From: Pseudonocardia sp. ICBG1293
GTDB taxonomy: Bacteria > Actinomycetota > Actinomycetes > Mycobacteriales > Pseudonocardiaceae
Direction: 5' to 3'
Length of the DNA: 64,000 bases
Assembly: GCF_020131355.1 (NCBI RefSeq)
Contig: NZ_JAHLEL010000008.1
Coordinates: forward strand, 124,001 to 188,000
Made by a program: the position numbers and the translations under genes
Shown: piece after piece, positions 18,396 through 30,552 of the stretch
Layout of the letters: each line of letters starts with the position of its first letter
Position numbering within the stretch: the stretch's first letter is position 1
Notes under the pieces: generated by a model
What the model was told of the DNA's origin: nothing
The model's database searches: none
What the model saw: only the letters and a program-made list of their open reading frames with translations

Positions 18396-20398
18396 TCGAA
18401 GATCTGCTTCCAACCGTCCTTGCCGGTCAGCACGGGCGCCGCCGCCCGGTAACGGGCGCCCAGGCCCTCCCAGTCCGCGGCGACGGCGCGGTGCAGCCGG
18501 AACGACTCCGCGACCATCTCCTTGAACATCGCCGGGTCACGACGGCGGAAGGTGACCCCGCGGCCGTCCGGTGTGGACACCGTCGCGGAGTCCAGGCCGG
18601 CCAGCACGAACCACTGGGCGTTGCGCCACGGCACGTTGCGCTGCGGGCGCTCGCGCAGCGCCGGGTCCGGGGTGCGCAGGTTGCGCAGGACCCCGCGGGC
18701 GAGACCGACCGCGGCCTTCGCCCGGCCCACCGGGGGCTTCGGGAACAGCTGCGCGCCGAGCGCGTCGAGGTCGGCGAGCGGCACCTCGGTGGCGGACTCG
18801 AGCGGGCGGCCGTCGTCGTACTGCGCCCGCAGGGTCCGGATCTCGTCGAGCACCACGGGCAGCTTCGGGAACAGCGCCTCGGGCCCCGCCAGGAAGTCGG
18901 TGAAGCCCTTGATCTGCAGCGCGACCGCCGAGTACTCCATGAGCATCAGGTGACGCAGGGTGCGCTTGAAGGTCTCCTTCAGCATCGCGCGCGGGTCGTC
19001 GGGGCCGTGCAGGGCCGCAGCGACGAGCCGGTTGCGGTAGTGGAAGTAGGCCTGCCAGTCCGAGGAGTCGTCCTTCTCGATGAAGGACATGTGCCAGATC
19101 GCGACGCCCGGGACGGTCGCGGTGCGGAACCCGGCGGCGCGGGCGCGCAGGCCGTACTCGGCGTCGTCCCACTTGATGAACAGCGGCAACGGCAGGCCCA
19201 GCTGCTCCGCGGCGCGGCGCGGGATCAGGCACATCCACCAGGCGTTGTAGTCGACGTCGACGCGCCGGTGCAGCCAGCGGGTCTGGCGCAGGGTGCGGGC
19301 GGCGAGGTCGTGGTGGGCCTCGGTCTCCGGGGCGGGGCGCCACAGGAACTGGTTGCGGTCGACGACCTCGCCCATCGTGGACAGCTGCGAGCGCGCCTGC
19401 AGCGACAGCATCTGCCCGCCGACGAGCATCGGCTCGCGGGCGAACCGGCTGAACGCGACCGCGCGCAGCACCGACTCGGGCTCCAGCAGGATGTCGTCGT
19501 CCATGTAGAGGATCTGCTCGCAGTCGATCCCGCCCGCGTGCGGGCCGGTGCCGTGCAGGACCTCGTACATGATCCGGGCGTAGCCGCCGGAGCCGCCCAG
19601 GTTCGGCTGGTCGATGATCCGCAGCCGGTCACCGAGCGCGGCCGCGGCCTGCTCGTAGCCGGCCTCGTCGCGGACCTTGCGGGTGCCCTGGTCGGGCAGG
19701 ATCACCGCGGTGATCGCGTCGCGGACCTGCGGGTCCTCGCCGAGCGCGGTGAGCGTGGCGACGCAGTCGGCCGGCCGGTTGAACGTCGGCATCCCGACGA
19801 CGACCGCGGCCCGGCCGGGCGCGTCGTGCGGGGCGTGCCAGCCGCCGCCGTGCAGGGTGAGGTCGGCGTCGTCGGTGGACAGGTCGAACCAGTACCAGCC
19901 GCCGTCCTCGAAGGGGCGCAGGTCCAGCTCGAGGGTGACCCGGCGACGGCCCTCGACGACCTCGCCCGCGACGACGATCTGCGACCCGTCGGCCTTGGTC
20001 CGGTACACGTCGACGCGGCCCGAGCCCTCCAGGTCCAGCCGCAGCTCGATGCTGGTGAGCGTCGACCAGGCCCGCCAGTAGCCCGCGGCGAAGGCGTTGA
20101 AGTAGGCGCCGAAGGAGACCTCGGTGGCCGCGGGGACGGTGACGCCGGTGCGGTCGAGGATGCGGGTGCGACGGCCGCCGATGGTCGACACGGTCAGCGA
20201 GAGCGGACGCGCCCGCTCGTCGGCGAGCGGCTCGACCGGGGTGAGCGTGGTGCCGGGGCGCTCGTCGAGGTAGAGCGCGCGGACGGCGGTGGGGTCGGCG
20301 GGCCGGGGCAGGACCACCCGCTGCAGCAGCGTCTCGCCGCTGGTCGTGGCCGGGGTGGTGGGGAGGGACACCTGACCTCGCTGGTCCGTCGTGGTCAT
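18392..20398 (-). CDS. glfT2: Galactofuranosyltransferase GlfT2
   Basis: 668-residue bifunctional UDP-galactofuranosyltransferase that builds the alternating beta-1,5/1,6 galactan. Order: N-terminal beta-sandwich (residues about 20-190), GT-A domain starting VVVGMPTFNRPADC, DxD-type YMDDDILLEP, IKWDDAEYGLRARAAGF with the catalytic Asp, IWHMSFIEKDDSSDWQAYFH with the conserved His, and a C-terminal helical region that helps tetramerise at the membrane. These blocks match mycobacterial GlfT2 closely, better than the paralogue at 13485. ATG 20398 is chosen; the frame runs on upstream as Pro/Ala-rich noise. Coupled to emb. Confidence 0.92.
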   Translation of the reverse strand: MTTTDQRGQVSLPTTPATTSGETLLQRVVLPRPADPTAVRALYLDERPGTTLTPVEPLADERARPLSLTVSTIGGRRTRILDRTGVTVPAATEVSFGAYFNAFAAGYWRAWSTLTSIELRLDLEGSGRVDVYRTKADGSQIVVAGEVVEGRRRVTLELDLRPFEDGGWYWFDLSTDDADLTLHGGGWHAPHDAPGRAAVVVGMPTFNRPADCVATLTALGEDPQVRDAITAVILPDQGTRKVRDEAGYEQAAAALGDRLRIIDQPNLGGSGGYARIMYEVLHGTGPHAGGIDCEQILYMDDDILLEPESVLRAVAFSRFAREPMLVGGQMLSLQARSQLSTMGEVVDRNQFLWRPAPETEAHHDLAARTLRQTRWLHRRVDVDYNAWWMCLIPRRAAEQLGLPLPLFIKWDDAEYGLRARAAGFRTATVPGVAIWHMSFIEKDDSSDWQAYFHYRNRLVAAALHGPDDPRAMLKETFKRTLRHLMLMEYSAVALQIKGFTDFLAGPEALFPKLPVVLDEIRTLRAQYDDGRPLESATEVPLADLDALGAQLFPKPPVGRAKAAVGLARGVLRNLRTPDPALRERPQRNVPWRNAQWFVLAGLDSATVSTPDGRGVTFRRRDPAMFKEMVAESFRLHRAVAADWEGLGARYRAAAPVLTGKDGWKQIFE

Positions 20399-20730
20399 CG
20401 CAGGAGCTGCCTCTGTCGTCGCGGGGGGCGCTGAGGTCCCGGGCGGCGGCGCTGCCGGTCCGCCCGGGTCCGGGTGGAGTCGTGCGCGAGCGTAGCCGCG
20501 CACGGTGCGGGAGCCGGGAGGCGGGCGGGCGCGGCGGGTGAGCGGTGTGGAACGCCCGGTTCTCCGACCGTGCCGGACCGGCGACATGGACGAACCGGCC
20601 CTGCGCGCGGAGGCCGCAGCCGTGCTGCGCTCCCGCGGTGCGCGGTTCGGGTTCGTCCACGGCAGCCGGGCGGTGGGCGGCCGGGCGCGGGTGGCCCGGC
20701 TGCTCCGGTCGGTGGCGGCACGGCTCTGAG
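20399..20730. other. 332-bp interval upstream of glfT2
   Basis: Holds the presumed glfT2 promoter on the minus strand and a doubtful plus-strand 47-codon reading frame. No clear TANNNT box, hairpin or operator was found. Confidence 0.4.
20586..20729 (+). CDS. Doubtful small ORF
   Basis: 47 codons from ATG 20586. The segment FGFVHGSRAVGG faintly recalls the GSR motif of minimal nucleotidyltransferases, but nothing else of that fold follows. It is antisense to the glfT2 upstream region. It could be a gene remnant or chance; listed only so it is on record. Confidence 0.15.
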   Translation: MDEPALRAEAAAVLRSRGARFGFVHGSRAVGGRARVARLLRSVAARL

Positions 20731-21858
20731 TCACCAGGCCGGGGCGAGGATCTCCCGCACGTCGTCCTCGGTCGGAGTCCGGGGCGCATTGGCCGTCACC
20801 GGGTCCACGACGGCGGCGGCCGCCAGCACCGGCAGCAGCTCCCGGTCCACGCCGAGATCGTGCAGCGGGCGCCGGACACCGATGCCCTCGACGAGCGCGG
20901 CCATCCCGGCCACGGCGTCGCCGGTCCCCAGCGCGGCTCCGGCCCGGGTGTACGCCTGCGCCGCGGCGTCGGCGCTCCAGCGCATGACCTGCTCGTTCAC
21001 CGACGCGAGCGCGACCCCGTGCGGGGTGCCGGTGTGCGCGGTGACCGCGTGCGCGATGCCGTGGACGAGGCCGAGCCCGGACACGGTCAGCGCCTGGCCC
21101 GCCAGGTGCGCGCCGAGCAGCAGCCTGCCCCGTGCCTCCAGGTCGGCGCCGTCGTCGACGGCGACCGGCAGCCACCGGCCGACCAGCGCGACCGCCTGCG
21201 TGGCGGCGGCCTCGGAGACCGGGTTCGCGCCGCGGGAGGCCAGCGACTCGACGCCGTGGACGAGCGCGTCGAAGCCGGTCGCGGCGGTCGCGGCGGGCGG
21301 CAGGCCGACGGTGAGCTCCGGGTCCAGGACGGCGACGCGCGGCCGCACCGAGGCGTGTCCGAGGTAGATCTTGCGCCGGGCGCAGGTGTCCTCGACGACG
21401 CCGAACCCGTTGGTCTCCGCGCCCGTCCCGGCCGTGGTGGGGACCGCGACCAGCGGCAGCCCGGGGGTCGGGGAGGACCAGAGGTCGTCGGTGGCGCGGG
21501 CGCCGTGGTGGGTCGCGAGCAGCGCGATGCCCTTGGCCGCGTCGAGCACCGACCCACCACCGATCGCGACGACCACGCAGGAGCCGAACGCGCGCAGCGC
21601 CGTCGCGCCGTGCTCGACGGTCGTGGTCGACGGGTTGGGGCCGACGCCGTCGAACACCTCGGTCCACAGCCCGGCCGCGGTGAGGTCGGCGACGACCCGG
21701 TCGACGACACCGGTGGCGCGCAGACCGGCGTCGGTGACGACGAACACCGCCGCCCCGCCGAGCCCGTCGACCAGCGCGGGGACCCGCGCGACCGCCCCGG
21801 GACCGAACTCCAGGGCGCAGGTCGGCTCGACCGTGAACCCGCTCACCGGACCCGCCAT
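20731..21858 (-). CDS. Iron-containing alcohol dehydrogenase (group III)
   Basis: 375-residue Fe-ADH/maleylacetate reductase-type enzyme. Nucleotide-binding GGGSVLDAAKG (about 100-110), PTTAGTGAE (140-148), and four metal ligands at the usual spacing: Asp197, His201 (FDALVHG), His266 and His280. It interconverts an aldehyde or ketone and alcohol with NAD(P)H. ATG 21858 lies within the end of the upstream enolase-superfamily gene (16-bp overlap), so they form one operon. The context suggests it handles the product of that dehydratase or cycloisomerase; the actual substrate is unknown. Confidence 0.87.
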   Translation of the reverse strand: MAGPVSGFTVEPTCALEFGPGAVARVPALVDGLGGAAVFVVTDAGLRATGVVDRVVADLTAAGLWTEVFDGVGPNPSTTTVEHGATALRAFGSCVVVAIGGGSVLDAAKGIALLATHHGARATDDLWSSPTPGLPLVAVPTTAGTGAETNGFGVVEDTCARRKIYLGHASVRPRVAVLDPELTVGLPPAATAATGFDALVHGVESLASRGANPVSEAAATQAVALVGRWLPVAVDDGADLEARGRLLLGAHLAGQALTVSGLGLVHGIAHAVTAHTGTPHGVALASVNEQVMRWSADAAAQAYTRAGAALGTGDAVAGMAALVEGIGVRRPLHDLGVDRELLPVLAAAAVVDPVTANAPRTPTEDDVREILAPAW

Positions 21859-22955
21859 CGTGCGATCGCCTCCTCGTCGAGGGTGCACCCGAGGCCGGGG
21901 GCGCCCGGGACCGCCAGCAGACCGTCGTCGCCGACGGTCAGGGGCTCCGCCAGCGGGAAGTCGCGACGCTGCGGCGTCCAGTCCGGCGGGTCGTAGGGGA
22001 ACTCGAAGTACGGTCCGCCACCGACACCGGCGCTGACGTGCAGGTTCGCGAGCACGCCGATGCCGTTGGTCCAGCTGTGCGGGGTGAAGGCGCGGTGGCG
22101 CAGCAGGGCGAGCTCGGCGAGGGTGCGGACCCGGCTCATCCCGGCCGCGAGGACGACGTCGGGCTGGTGGACGTCGAGGACGTCGTCGTCGAGCAGGCGC
22201 AGCAGCTCGGGGAAGGAGCGCTGCATCTCCCCCGCCGCGATCCGCAGGCCGGGGTTGTCGGCGCGCAGGGTGCGCATCCCGTCGGCGTCGGCGTAGGGAA
22301 GCGGCTCCTCGACCCAGAACACGCCCAGGTCGGCGAGACGGCGCACGAGGCGCCGGGTCGCGGCGAGATCGGTCGCGGGGGCGACGTCGCCGGCCATCCG
22401 CCAGGCCTGGTTGAGGTCCACCATGATCGCGAAGTCGTCGCCGAGCGCCTCCCGCACGGCGGCGACCGCGCCGACCCCCTCCTCGACCCGGTCCCGGTCG
22501 ATCCGGATCTTGACCGCGCGGAAGCCCTCCTCGGCCACCCGGTGCGCCACCTCGGCACGCTCGGCCGGCGGGCGCAGCACGCAGAACGACGCGTAGGCGG
22601 GCACCGCGTCGTACGTGCCGCCGAACAGGGTCGCGACGGGCAGGCCGGCGACCTTGCCCGCGAGGTCCCACAGCGCCGCCTCCAGCGGCCAGTAGTGGCC
22701 GCCGTGCAGCGCACAGGTCTCGATGACGCGGACGTGGCGGGCGATCGCCAGCGGGTCGGTCCCGACGAACAGGTGCCGGTAGGCGTCGAAGCCGTCCATC
22801 GTGTCGCCGGAGCCGATGCCGACGACACCGTCGTCGGTGTGGACGCGGACGATCGTCGCGTCGAACACGGTGCGGGGCTCGGGGTCCCAGGCGGCGCGCA
22901 GCGGCGGGTCCAGCGGGAGCCGCACCCGGTCCAGCGTGACGTCGGTGATCTTCAT
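21843..22955 (-). CDS. Mandelate racemase/muconate lactonizing enzyme family protein
   Basis: 370-residue enolase-superfamily enzyme that abstracts the alpha-proton of a carboxylate, leading to dehydration, racemisation or cycloisomerisation. N-terminal capping domain to about residue 120, then a TIM barrel with Lys149 (VKIRID), metal ligands Asp180 (VDLNQAW), Glu217 (EEPLP) and Glu243 (AGEM), and His293 (TPHSW) as the opposing base. The usual KxK is KxR here (Arg151). This fits the acid-sugar dehydratase side of the mandelate racemase subgroup, but the substrate cannot be read. Divergent IclR gene nearby; Fe-ADH downstream. Confidence 0.87.
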   Translation of the reverse strand: MKITDVTLDRVRLPLDPPLRAAWDPEPRTVFDATIVRVHTDDGVVGIGSGDTMDGFDAYRHLFVGTDPLAIARHVRVIETCALHGGHYWPLEAALWDLAGKVAGLPVATLFGGTYDAVPAYASFCVLRPPAERAEVAHRVAEEGFRAVKIRIDRDRVEEGVGAVAAVREALGDDFAIMVDLNQAWRMAGDVAPATDLAATRRLVRRLADLGVFWVEEPLPYADADGMRTLRADNPGLRIAAGEMQRSFPELLRLLDDDVLDVHQPDVVLAAGMSRVRTLAELALLRHRAFTPHSWTNGIGVLANLHVSAGVGGGPYFEFPYDPPDWTPQRRDFPLAEPLTVGDDGLLAVPGAPGLGCTLDEEAIARWRVR

Positions 22956-23089
22956 CGGGTCCGGGATCGTATCGGGAGCGTGGGTCCGGCCCGGGGCGCG
23001 ATCGGGGGCGGTACGCCCCGAGCCGGTTGACCGAGGAATCTAGGAAGTCCCGCCGGCCGCGGCCAGGGGCCGCCGGGAATCGAGATCAT

Positions 23090-23119
23090 GGTTGCGCTCA
23101 GGGCAACCGCGGCTAGCGT
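23090..23119 (+). promoter_or_regulatory. iclR promoter with inverted repeat over the -35
   Basis: TTGCGC (23092-23097), a 16-bp spacer and TAGCGT (23114-23119), ending 6 nt before GTG 23126. The repeat GGTTGC-N7-GCAACC (23090-23108) covers the -35 and is a candidate operator for the IclR protein, possibly acting on both divergent genes. Confidence 0.5.
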
Positions 23120-23125
23120 CACGGT

Positions 23126-23908
23126 GTGCACAACGGCTACGGGCTCGGCCGCGACGTCGGTCTGCTGGAGGTGCTGGCCTCCGACGGGGCCGTGCGCACC
23201 GGCGGGCTGGGGGTCGCCGCCGTCGCCCGGCTGACCGGGCGGGAGAAGAGCCAGGTCTCGCGCGCGCTGCGGGCACTCGCCGACGCCGGGCTGGTCGAGC
23301 GGGACGCGGACACGCTCGTCTACCGGCTGGGGTGGCGGCTGTTCGCGCTGGCCGCGCGGGGTACCGACAGCCGGCTGACCGCCGTCGCGGAGCCGGTGCT
23401 GCACCGGCTGGCCGCCGAGACCGAGGAGACCGTGCACCTGTGCGTGCTGCGCGACGACGCGCTGCTGACCGCGCGGACGGTGTCCGGGCACTCGTTCCGG
23501 ACGACCGGCTGGGAGGGCAGGCGCGCGCCGCTGGCGTGCACCTCGGCCGGCCGGGTGCTGCTGTCCGACGCGACGCCCGACGAGCTGTTCGTACGTTTCG
23601 GCGCCGTCGAGGACCTGGTCCCGGACTACCCGCACTCGCGGGTGCGGACGGTCCCGCAGCTGTGGCGCGCCGTCCGGGAGGCCGCCGAGCGCGGATGGGC
23701 GGAGTCGCACGAGGAGTTCGAGCCGGGGGTGTCGGGGGTGTCGGCCGCCGTGCGCGACTTCCGCGGGCGGGTCGTCGCGTCGCTCAACGTCTCCGCACCC
23801 ACCGCCCGGCTGGACGGCCGGTTCGACGCGACGGGCCGGGCGACGGCGGCCGCCGCGGCGGCGGTGTCGGCGGAGCTGGGGTGGACGCCGGGGCGTCCCT
23901 CGCCGTGA
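23126..23908 (+). CDS. IclR family transcriptional regulator
   Basis: 260 residues. N-terminal winged helix (VARLTGREKSQVSRALRALA, residues about 33-52) followed by the IclR effector domain (RLAAETEETVHLCVL, FRTTGWEGRRAPLACTSAGR). Divergent from the enolase/Fe-ADH operon, which it probably controls in response to a small carboxylate. The GTG start is leaderless (TAGCGT 6 nt upstream). Its stop lies inside the downstream terminator hairpin. Confidence 0.88.
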   Translation: MHNGYGLGRDVGLLEVLASDGAVRTGGLGVAAVARLTGREKSQVSRALRALADAGLVERDADTLVYRLGWRLFALAARGTDSRLTAVAEPVLHRLAAETEETVHLCVLRDDALLTARTVSGHSFRTTGWEGRRAPLACTSAGRVLLSDATPDELFVRFGAVEDLVPDYPHSRVRTVPQLWRAVREAAERGWAESHEEFEPGVSGVSAAVRDFRGRVVASLNVSAPTARLDGRFDATGRATAAAAAAVSAELGWTPGRPSP

Positions 23909-23969
23909 TCACCGGTCGTGGAGCGGGCGGCCCGCCTCGCGGAGCTGCGCTCCACGACCGGCGATCACG
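23904..23969. terminator. Bidirectional hairpin between iclR and glf
   Basis: Arms of 22 nt (23904-23925 and 23948-23969) pair with one mismatch across a 22-nt loop. It starts in the last codons of iclR and sits 12 bp from the stop of the minus-strand glf gene. Confidence 0.6.
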
Positions 23970-23981
23970 GACGTGGGGTGA

Positions 23982-27402
<3,421 letters not shown>

Positions 27403-27542
27403 TCACCCGGTCGGGCACGGGACCGGCGGGGCCGTCCGACCGCCGGTAGTCTCCGAGTCCGGCCAGCGCCGGGGGATCGGGTCCGGTGGGTCGTCGACGG
27501 CTCCGGGTCCGACCCGGTGCCGGGAGAGGAGCCGCGACCTCG

Positions 27543-29759
27543 ATGGCCGGACCCACCTGGCTGTCCGCGCTGCCCACCGCGCTCGTCGCGGTGTTCTGGG
27601 TGGTCGGGCCCGGTCTGCTCGTGCTGCGGGCGTCCGGGGTCCGCGGGGTCACCGCGTGGGGTCTGTCCCCGCTGGTGTCGACCGCGGTCGTCTCGTCCTC
27701 GGCCGTGCTCGCGCCGCTCGTCGGGGTGCGCTGGGGGCCGTGGGTGCCGCTGGCCGCGGTGGTCGTGCTCGCGCTGCTCGGCGGGCTGTTCCGGGCCTTC
27801 GTCGCCCGCCGCCCGGCCGGCAGCGCGCTGCACCGGGGCTGGCGGACGGCGCTGCGGTCGTGGGCCCCGGGACGGCGGCTGCGGGCCTCGCTGGCCCGCC
27901 TCCGCGCCCCGAAGGGACAGTTCGCCAAGCGCCCCGAGCCGATGACGACGGCGATGCCCCAGGTGTGGCGGACCTCCGCCCAGCGGGCGGGCACCGACGG
28001 GCGCCGGGCCGGGGCGGCGGCCGCGGCGGGCGTCGTGGTCGCGGCCGGGCTGGCGTGGTGGACGGTGGTGCTGGGATTCGGCCCGGTGGACGGCCTGTCC
28101 TCCACCTACGACGGCGTCTTCCACTACAACGCCGTCGCGCACATCCTGCAGTCCGGCGACGCGTCGTCGCTGACGCTGGGGTCGCTGACGAACCCGTCCT
28201 CGGCGGTCGCGCTGTACCCGGCGGGCTGGCACGACCTCGTGTCGCTGGTCGCGATGCTGTCCGGCAGCGGGGTGCCGGTCGCCACCAACCTGACCGCCTG
28301 GGTCGTGGCCGGGGTGGTGTTCCCGTTGTCCGCGGCGGCGCTGAGCCGCCAGGTCATGGGCCCCTCGTCCGGTGCCGCCCTGGTCGCCCCGGTCCTCGCG
28401 ACCGGGTTCACCGCGCTGCCGTGGGCGCTCATGTCGTTCGGGGTGCTGTGGCCCAACCTGCTGGGGCTCGCGCTGCTGCCCGGGTACCTGACGCTGCTGC
28501 TCGCCGTGGTCGGGGTGGCCGAGCGCAGCGTGATCGGCGCGGGCGGCGCGGCGGCCACCCTGGTCCTGACGTTGCCCGCGCTCGGGCTCGCCCATCCGAA
28601 CGCGCTGTTCAGTCTCGCCGTGCTCGGCCTGTTCCCGGTGCTCTGGGGGATCGGCGTGCTGGCCCGGCGACGGCTGCTCACCCGCCGGTTCTGGCAGCCG
28701 CTGCTGGCCGCGACCGGCGTCGCCGGGATCGTCGCCGCGGTCCTGTGGTTCATGACGGCCTCCCCGCTGACCGCCGGGGTGCGCGGCTTCGACTGGCCCG
28801 CGTTCACCGACGTCCCGACCGCGATCGGGCAGGTCGTGCTCAACGCGCCGAACGGCCGGCCGGACCTGGTCGTGCTGTCGGTCCTGGTGCTGGTCGGCGC
28901 GGTGGCCGCGCTGCGGCACGTCGCCACGTCGTGGCTGGTGCCCGCGCACGTCGCCTCCGGCGCGCTGTACGTGCTGGCCGCCGCGAGCGACGGCGAGCTG
29001 TCCGCCGCGCTCACCGGGGCCTGGTACAACGACTCCTACCGGCTGGCGGCGATGGTGCCCGTCACCGGGTCCGCGCTCGCCGTGATCGGGCTGTGCGCCG
29101 TCGCGGCGGGCGTGCGACGGCTGCTGCTGTGGGCCCCGCCCACCGCGACCCTCGCCCGTCGCCGGGTGGTGGCGCCCGCCCTCGCGGCGGCGCTGCTCGC
29201 GGTCGTCGTCGCCGCGACCGGCGGGATGTCGATCGCGACCCACGCCGACGTGCTGGCCGGGCCGTACCAGCGGCCGGCCGACGCGATCCTCGAACCGGGC
29301 CAGCGCGAGTTCCTCGAGGAGGTCGGCCGGATCGTCGGCCCCGACGACGTCGTCGCCGCGGACCCGTTCACCGGCAACTCCCTGCTCTTCCCGCTGACCG
29401 GTCGCCGGGTCCTGTTCCCGCACCTGATCGGCAACTGGACCCCGGAGCAGATCCTGCTGGCCACCCGGTTCCGCGACGTCGGGACCGACCCGACCCTCTG
29501 CGCCGCGGCCGGCGACCTGGGCGTCGACTGGCTGCTGACGGGCCCGATCACCTTCTGGCCGAACCACGGCGGCGCCCGCTGGTACCCGGGGCTGCACGAC
29601 ATCGCACCGGTGCCCGGGTTCACGCTCGTCGCGGCGGGCGGCGGCCAGGAGCTGTGGCGGCTGACGGCCTGCACACCGGGCGCGCCGGCCGCTCCCGAGG
29701 CCCAGGCGTTCGCCCCGCCCGGTCCGGACGCCGTGCGGCCGTCCCCGTACGGTGGGTGA
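27543..29759 (+). CDS. Large multi-pass membrane protein (DUF6541-like), copy 2
   Basis: 738-residue paralogue of the preceding gene. It shares TYDGVFHYNAVAHILQSGDA, the YPAGWHDLVSL block, the LAHPNALFSL segment and the closing soluble domain (FWPNHGGARWYPGL against FWQPDPLALQWPGL). It has an extra cytoplasmic loop of about 40 residues near residue 110. ATG 27543 is used with GGAGAGGAG some 14 nt before it. A 140-bp gap separates the two copies; a TAGTCT box near 27447 could start a separate transcript. Probably arose by tandem duplication. Confidence 0.7.
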   Translation: MAGPTWLSALPTALVAVFWVVGPGLLVLRASGVRGVTAWGLSPLVSTAVVSSSAVLAPLVGVRWGPWVPLAAVVVLALLGGLFRAFVARRPAGSALHRGWRTALRSWAPGRRLRASLARLRAPKGQFAKRPEPMTTAMPQVWRTSAQRAGTDGRRAGAAAAAGVVVAAGLAWWTVVLGFGPVDGLSSTYDGVFHYNAVAHILQSGDASSLTLGSLTNPSSAVALYPAGWHDLVSLVAMLSGSGVPVATNLTAWVVAGVVFPLSAAALSRQVMGPSSGAALVAPVLATGFTALPWALMSFGVLWPNLLGLALLPGYLTLLLAVVGVAERSVIGAGGAAATLVLTLPALGLAHPNALFSLAVLGLFPVLWGIGVLARRRLLTRRFWQPLLAATGVAGIVAAVLWFMTASPLTAGVRGFDWPAFTDVPTAIGQVVLNAPNGRPDLVVLSVLVLVGAVAALRHVATSWLVPAHVASGALYVLAAASDGELSAALTGAWYNDSYRLAAMVPVTGSALAVIGLCAVAAGVRRLLLWAPPTATLARRRVVAPALAAALLAVVVAATGGMSIATHADVLAGPYQRPADAILEPGQREFLEEVGRIVGPDDVVAADPFTGNSLLFPLTGRRVLFPHLIGNWTPEQILLATRFRDVGTDPTLCAAAGDLGVDWLLTGPITFWPNHGGARWYPGLHDIAPVPGFTLVAAGGGQELWRLTACTPGAPAAPEAQAFAPPGPDAVRPSPYGG

Positions 29760-29786
29760 CCCCCCGACGCCCTCGACGGAGCCCAC

Positions 29787-30550
29787 GTGACCGAACTCCC
29801 CGAGTACGAACGCTCCCTGCGGATGGTCGAGCGCCGCAGGCTCGCGACCGGCTTCGCGAAGCAGATCGCGATCACCACGGAACCCGCGCTCGACGTGCCG
29901 TTCCGTGACGCACGGGTGGTCGATCTCGGCTGCGGCTACGGCTACACCGCGCTCGAGCTCGCGGGCCTGTGCCGCGAGGTCGTCGGCATCGAGCCGAACG
30001 CCGCGCTGGCCGCCGAGGCGACCCGGCTGGCCCGCGAGGGGGTGCGGACAACTTCACGTTCCGTGTCCAGGGCATCGGCGACTTCGGGCACGGCGACGAC
30101 GCGGGCACCTTCGACGTGGCCGTGCTCGACAACGTCCTGGAGCACCTCGACGACCAGCCCGACGCGCTGGAGCGGATCGCCTCCTGCCTGCGTCCCGGAG
30201 GGGTCGCCTACATCCTGGTGCCGAACCGGTGGTGGCCGATCGAGGCGCACTACTCGCTGCCGTTCCTGGCGTGGCTGCCGTTGCCGCTGGCGACCCGCTA
30301 CCTGCGCTGGTCCGGGCGCGGCAGCGACTACACCGACGCCAGCTACGCGCCGAGCTACCTGCGGCTGCGCAGGCTGCTCGCGCGGCGCCCCGAGCTCGAC
30401 GCCCGGTTCACCGTCCCCGGCGACGTGAGCCTCGCCGAGGGCGGCGGCTCGCGCCTGTACTCGCTCGGGGTCTCGGCGCTGCGCCGCTTCCCCCCGTTGT
30501 GGGCGATCTCCAAGGCCTTCCTCGTCGTCGCCGTGAAGAAGCGGGACTGA
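29787..30550 (+). pseudogene. Class I SAM-dependent methyltransferase, frameshifted
   Basis: The first part (29787 to about 30040) encodes YERSLRMVERRRLATGF and motif I VVDLGCGYGYTALELAG. The rest, including FDVAVLDNVLEHLDDQPDAL and CLRPGGVAYILVPNRWWPIE, lies in another frame and ends at 30550. The switch falls at a run of five G (30038-30042); one more G would give an uninterrupted protein of about 254 residues ending AVKKRD, close to the size of SAM methyltransferases. Likely a homopolymer error or a recent single-base loss. It sits directly before aftA (2-bp gap), so the pair would be co-transcribed. Methyl acceptor unknown. Confidence 0.8.
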
Positions 30551-30552
30551 CC

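Noticed and set aside
29905..30552. N-terminal extension of aftA through the methyltransferase
   Set aside because: The extension is a shadow frame of the methyltransferase with no membrane or sugar-transfer motif; GTG 30553 gives the normal AftA length.
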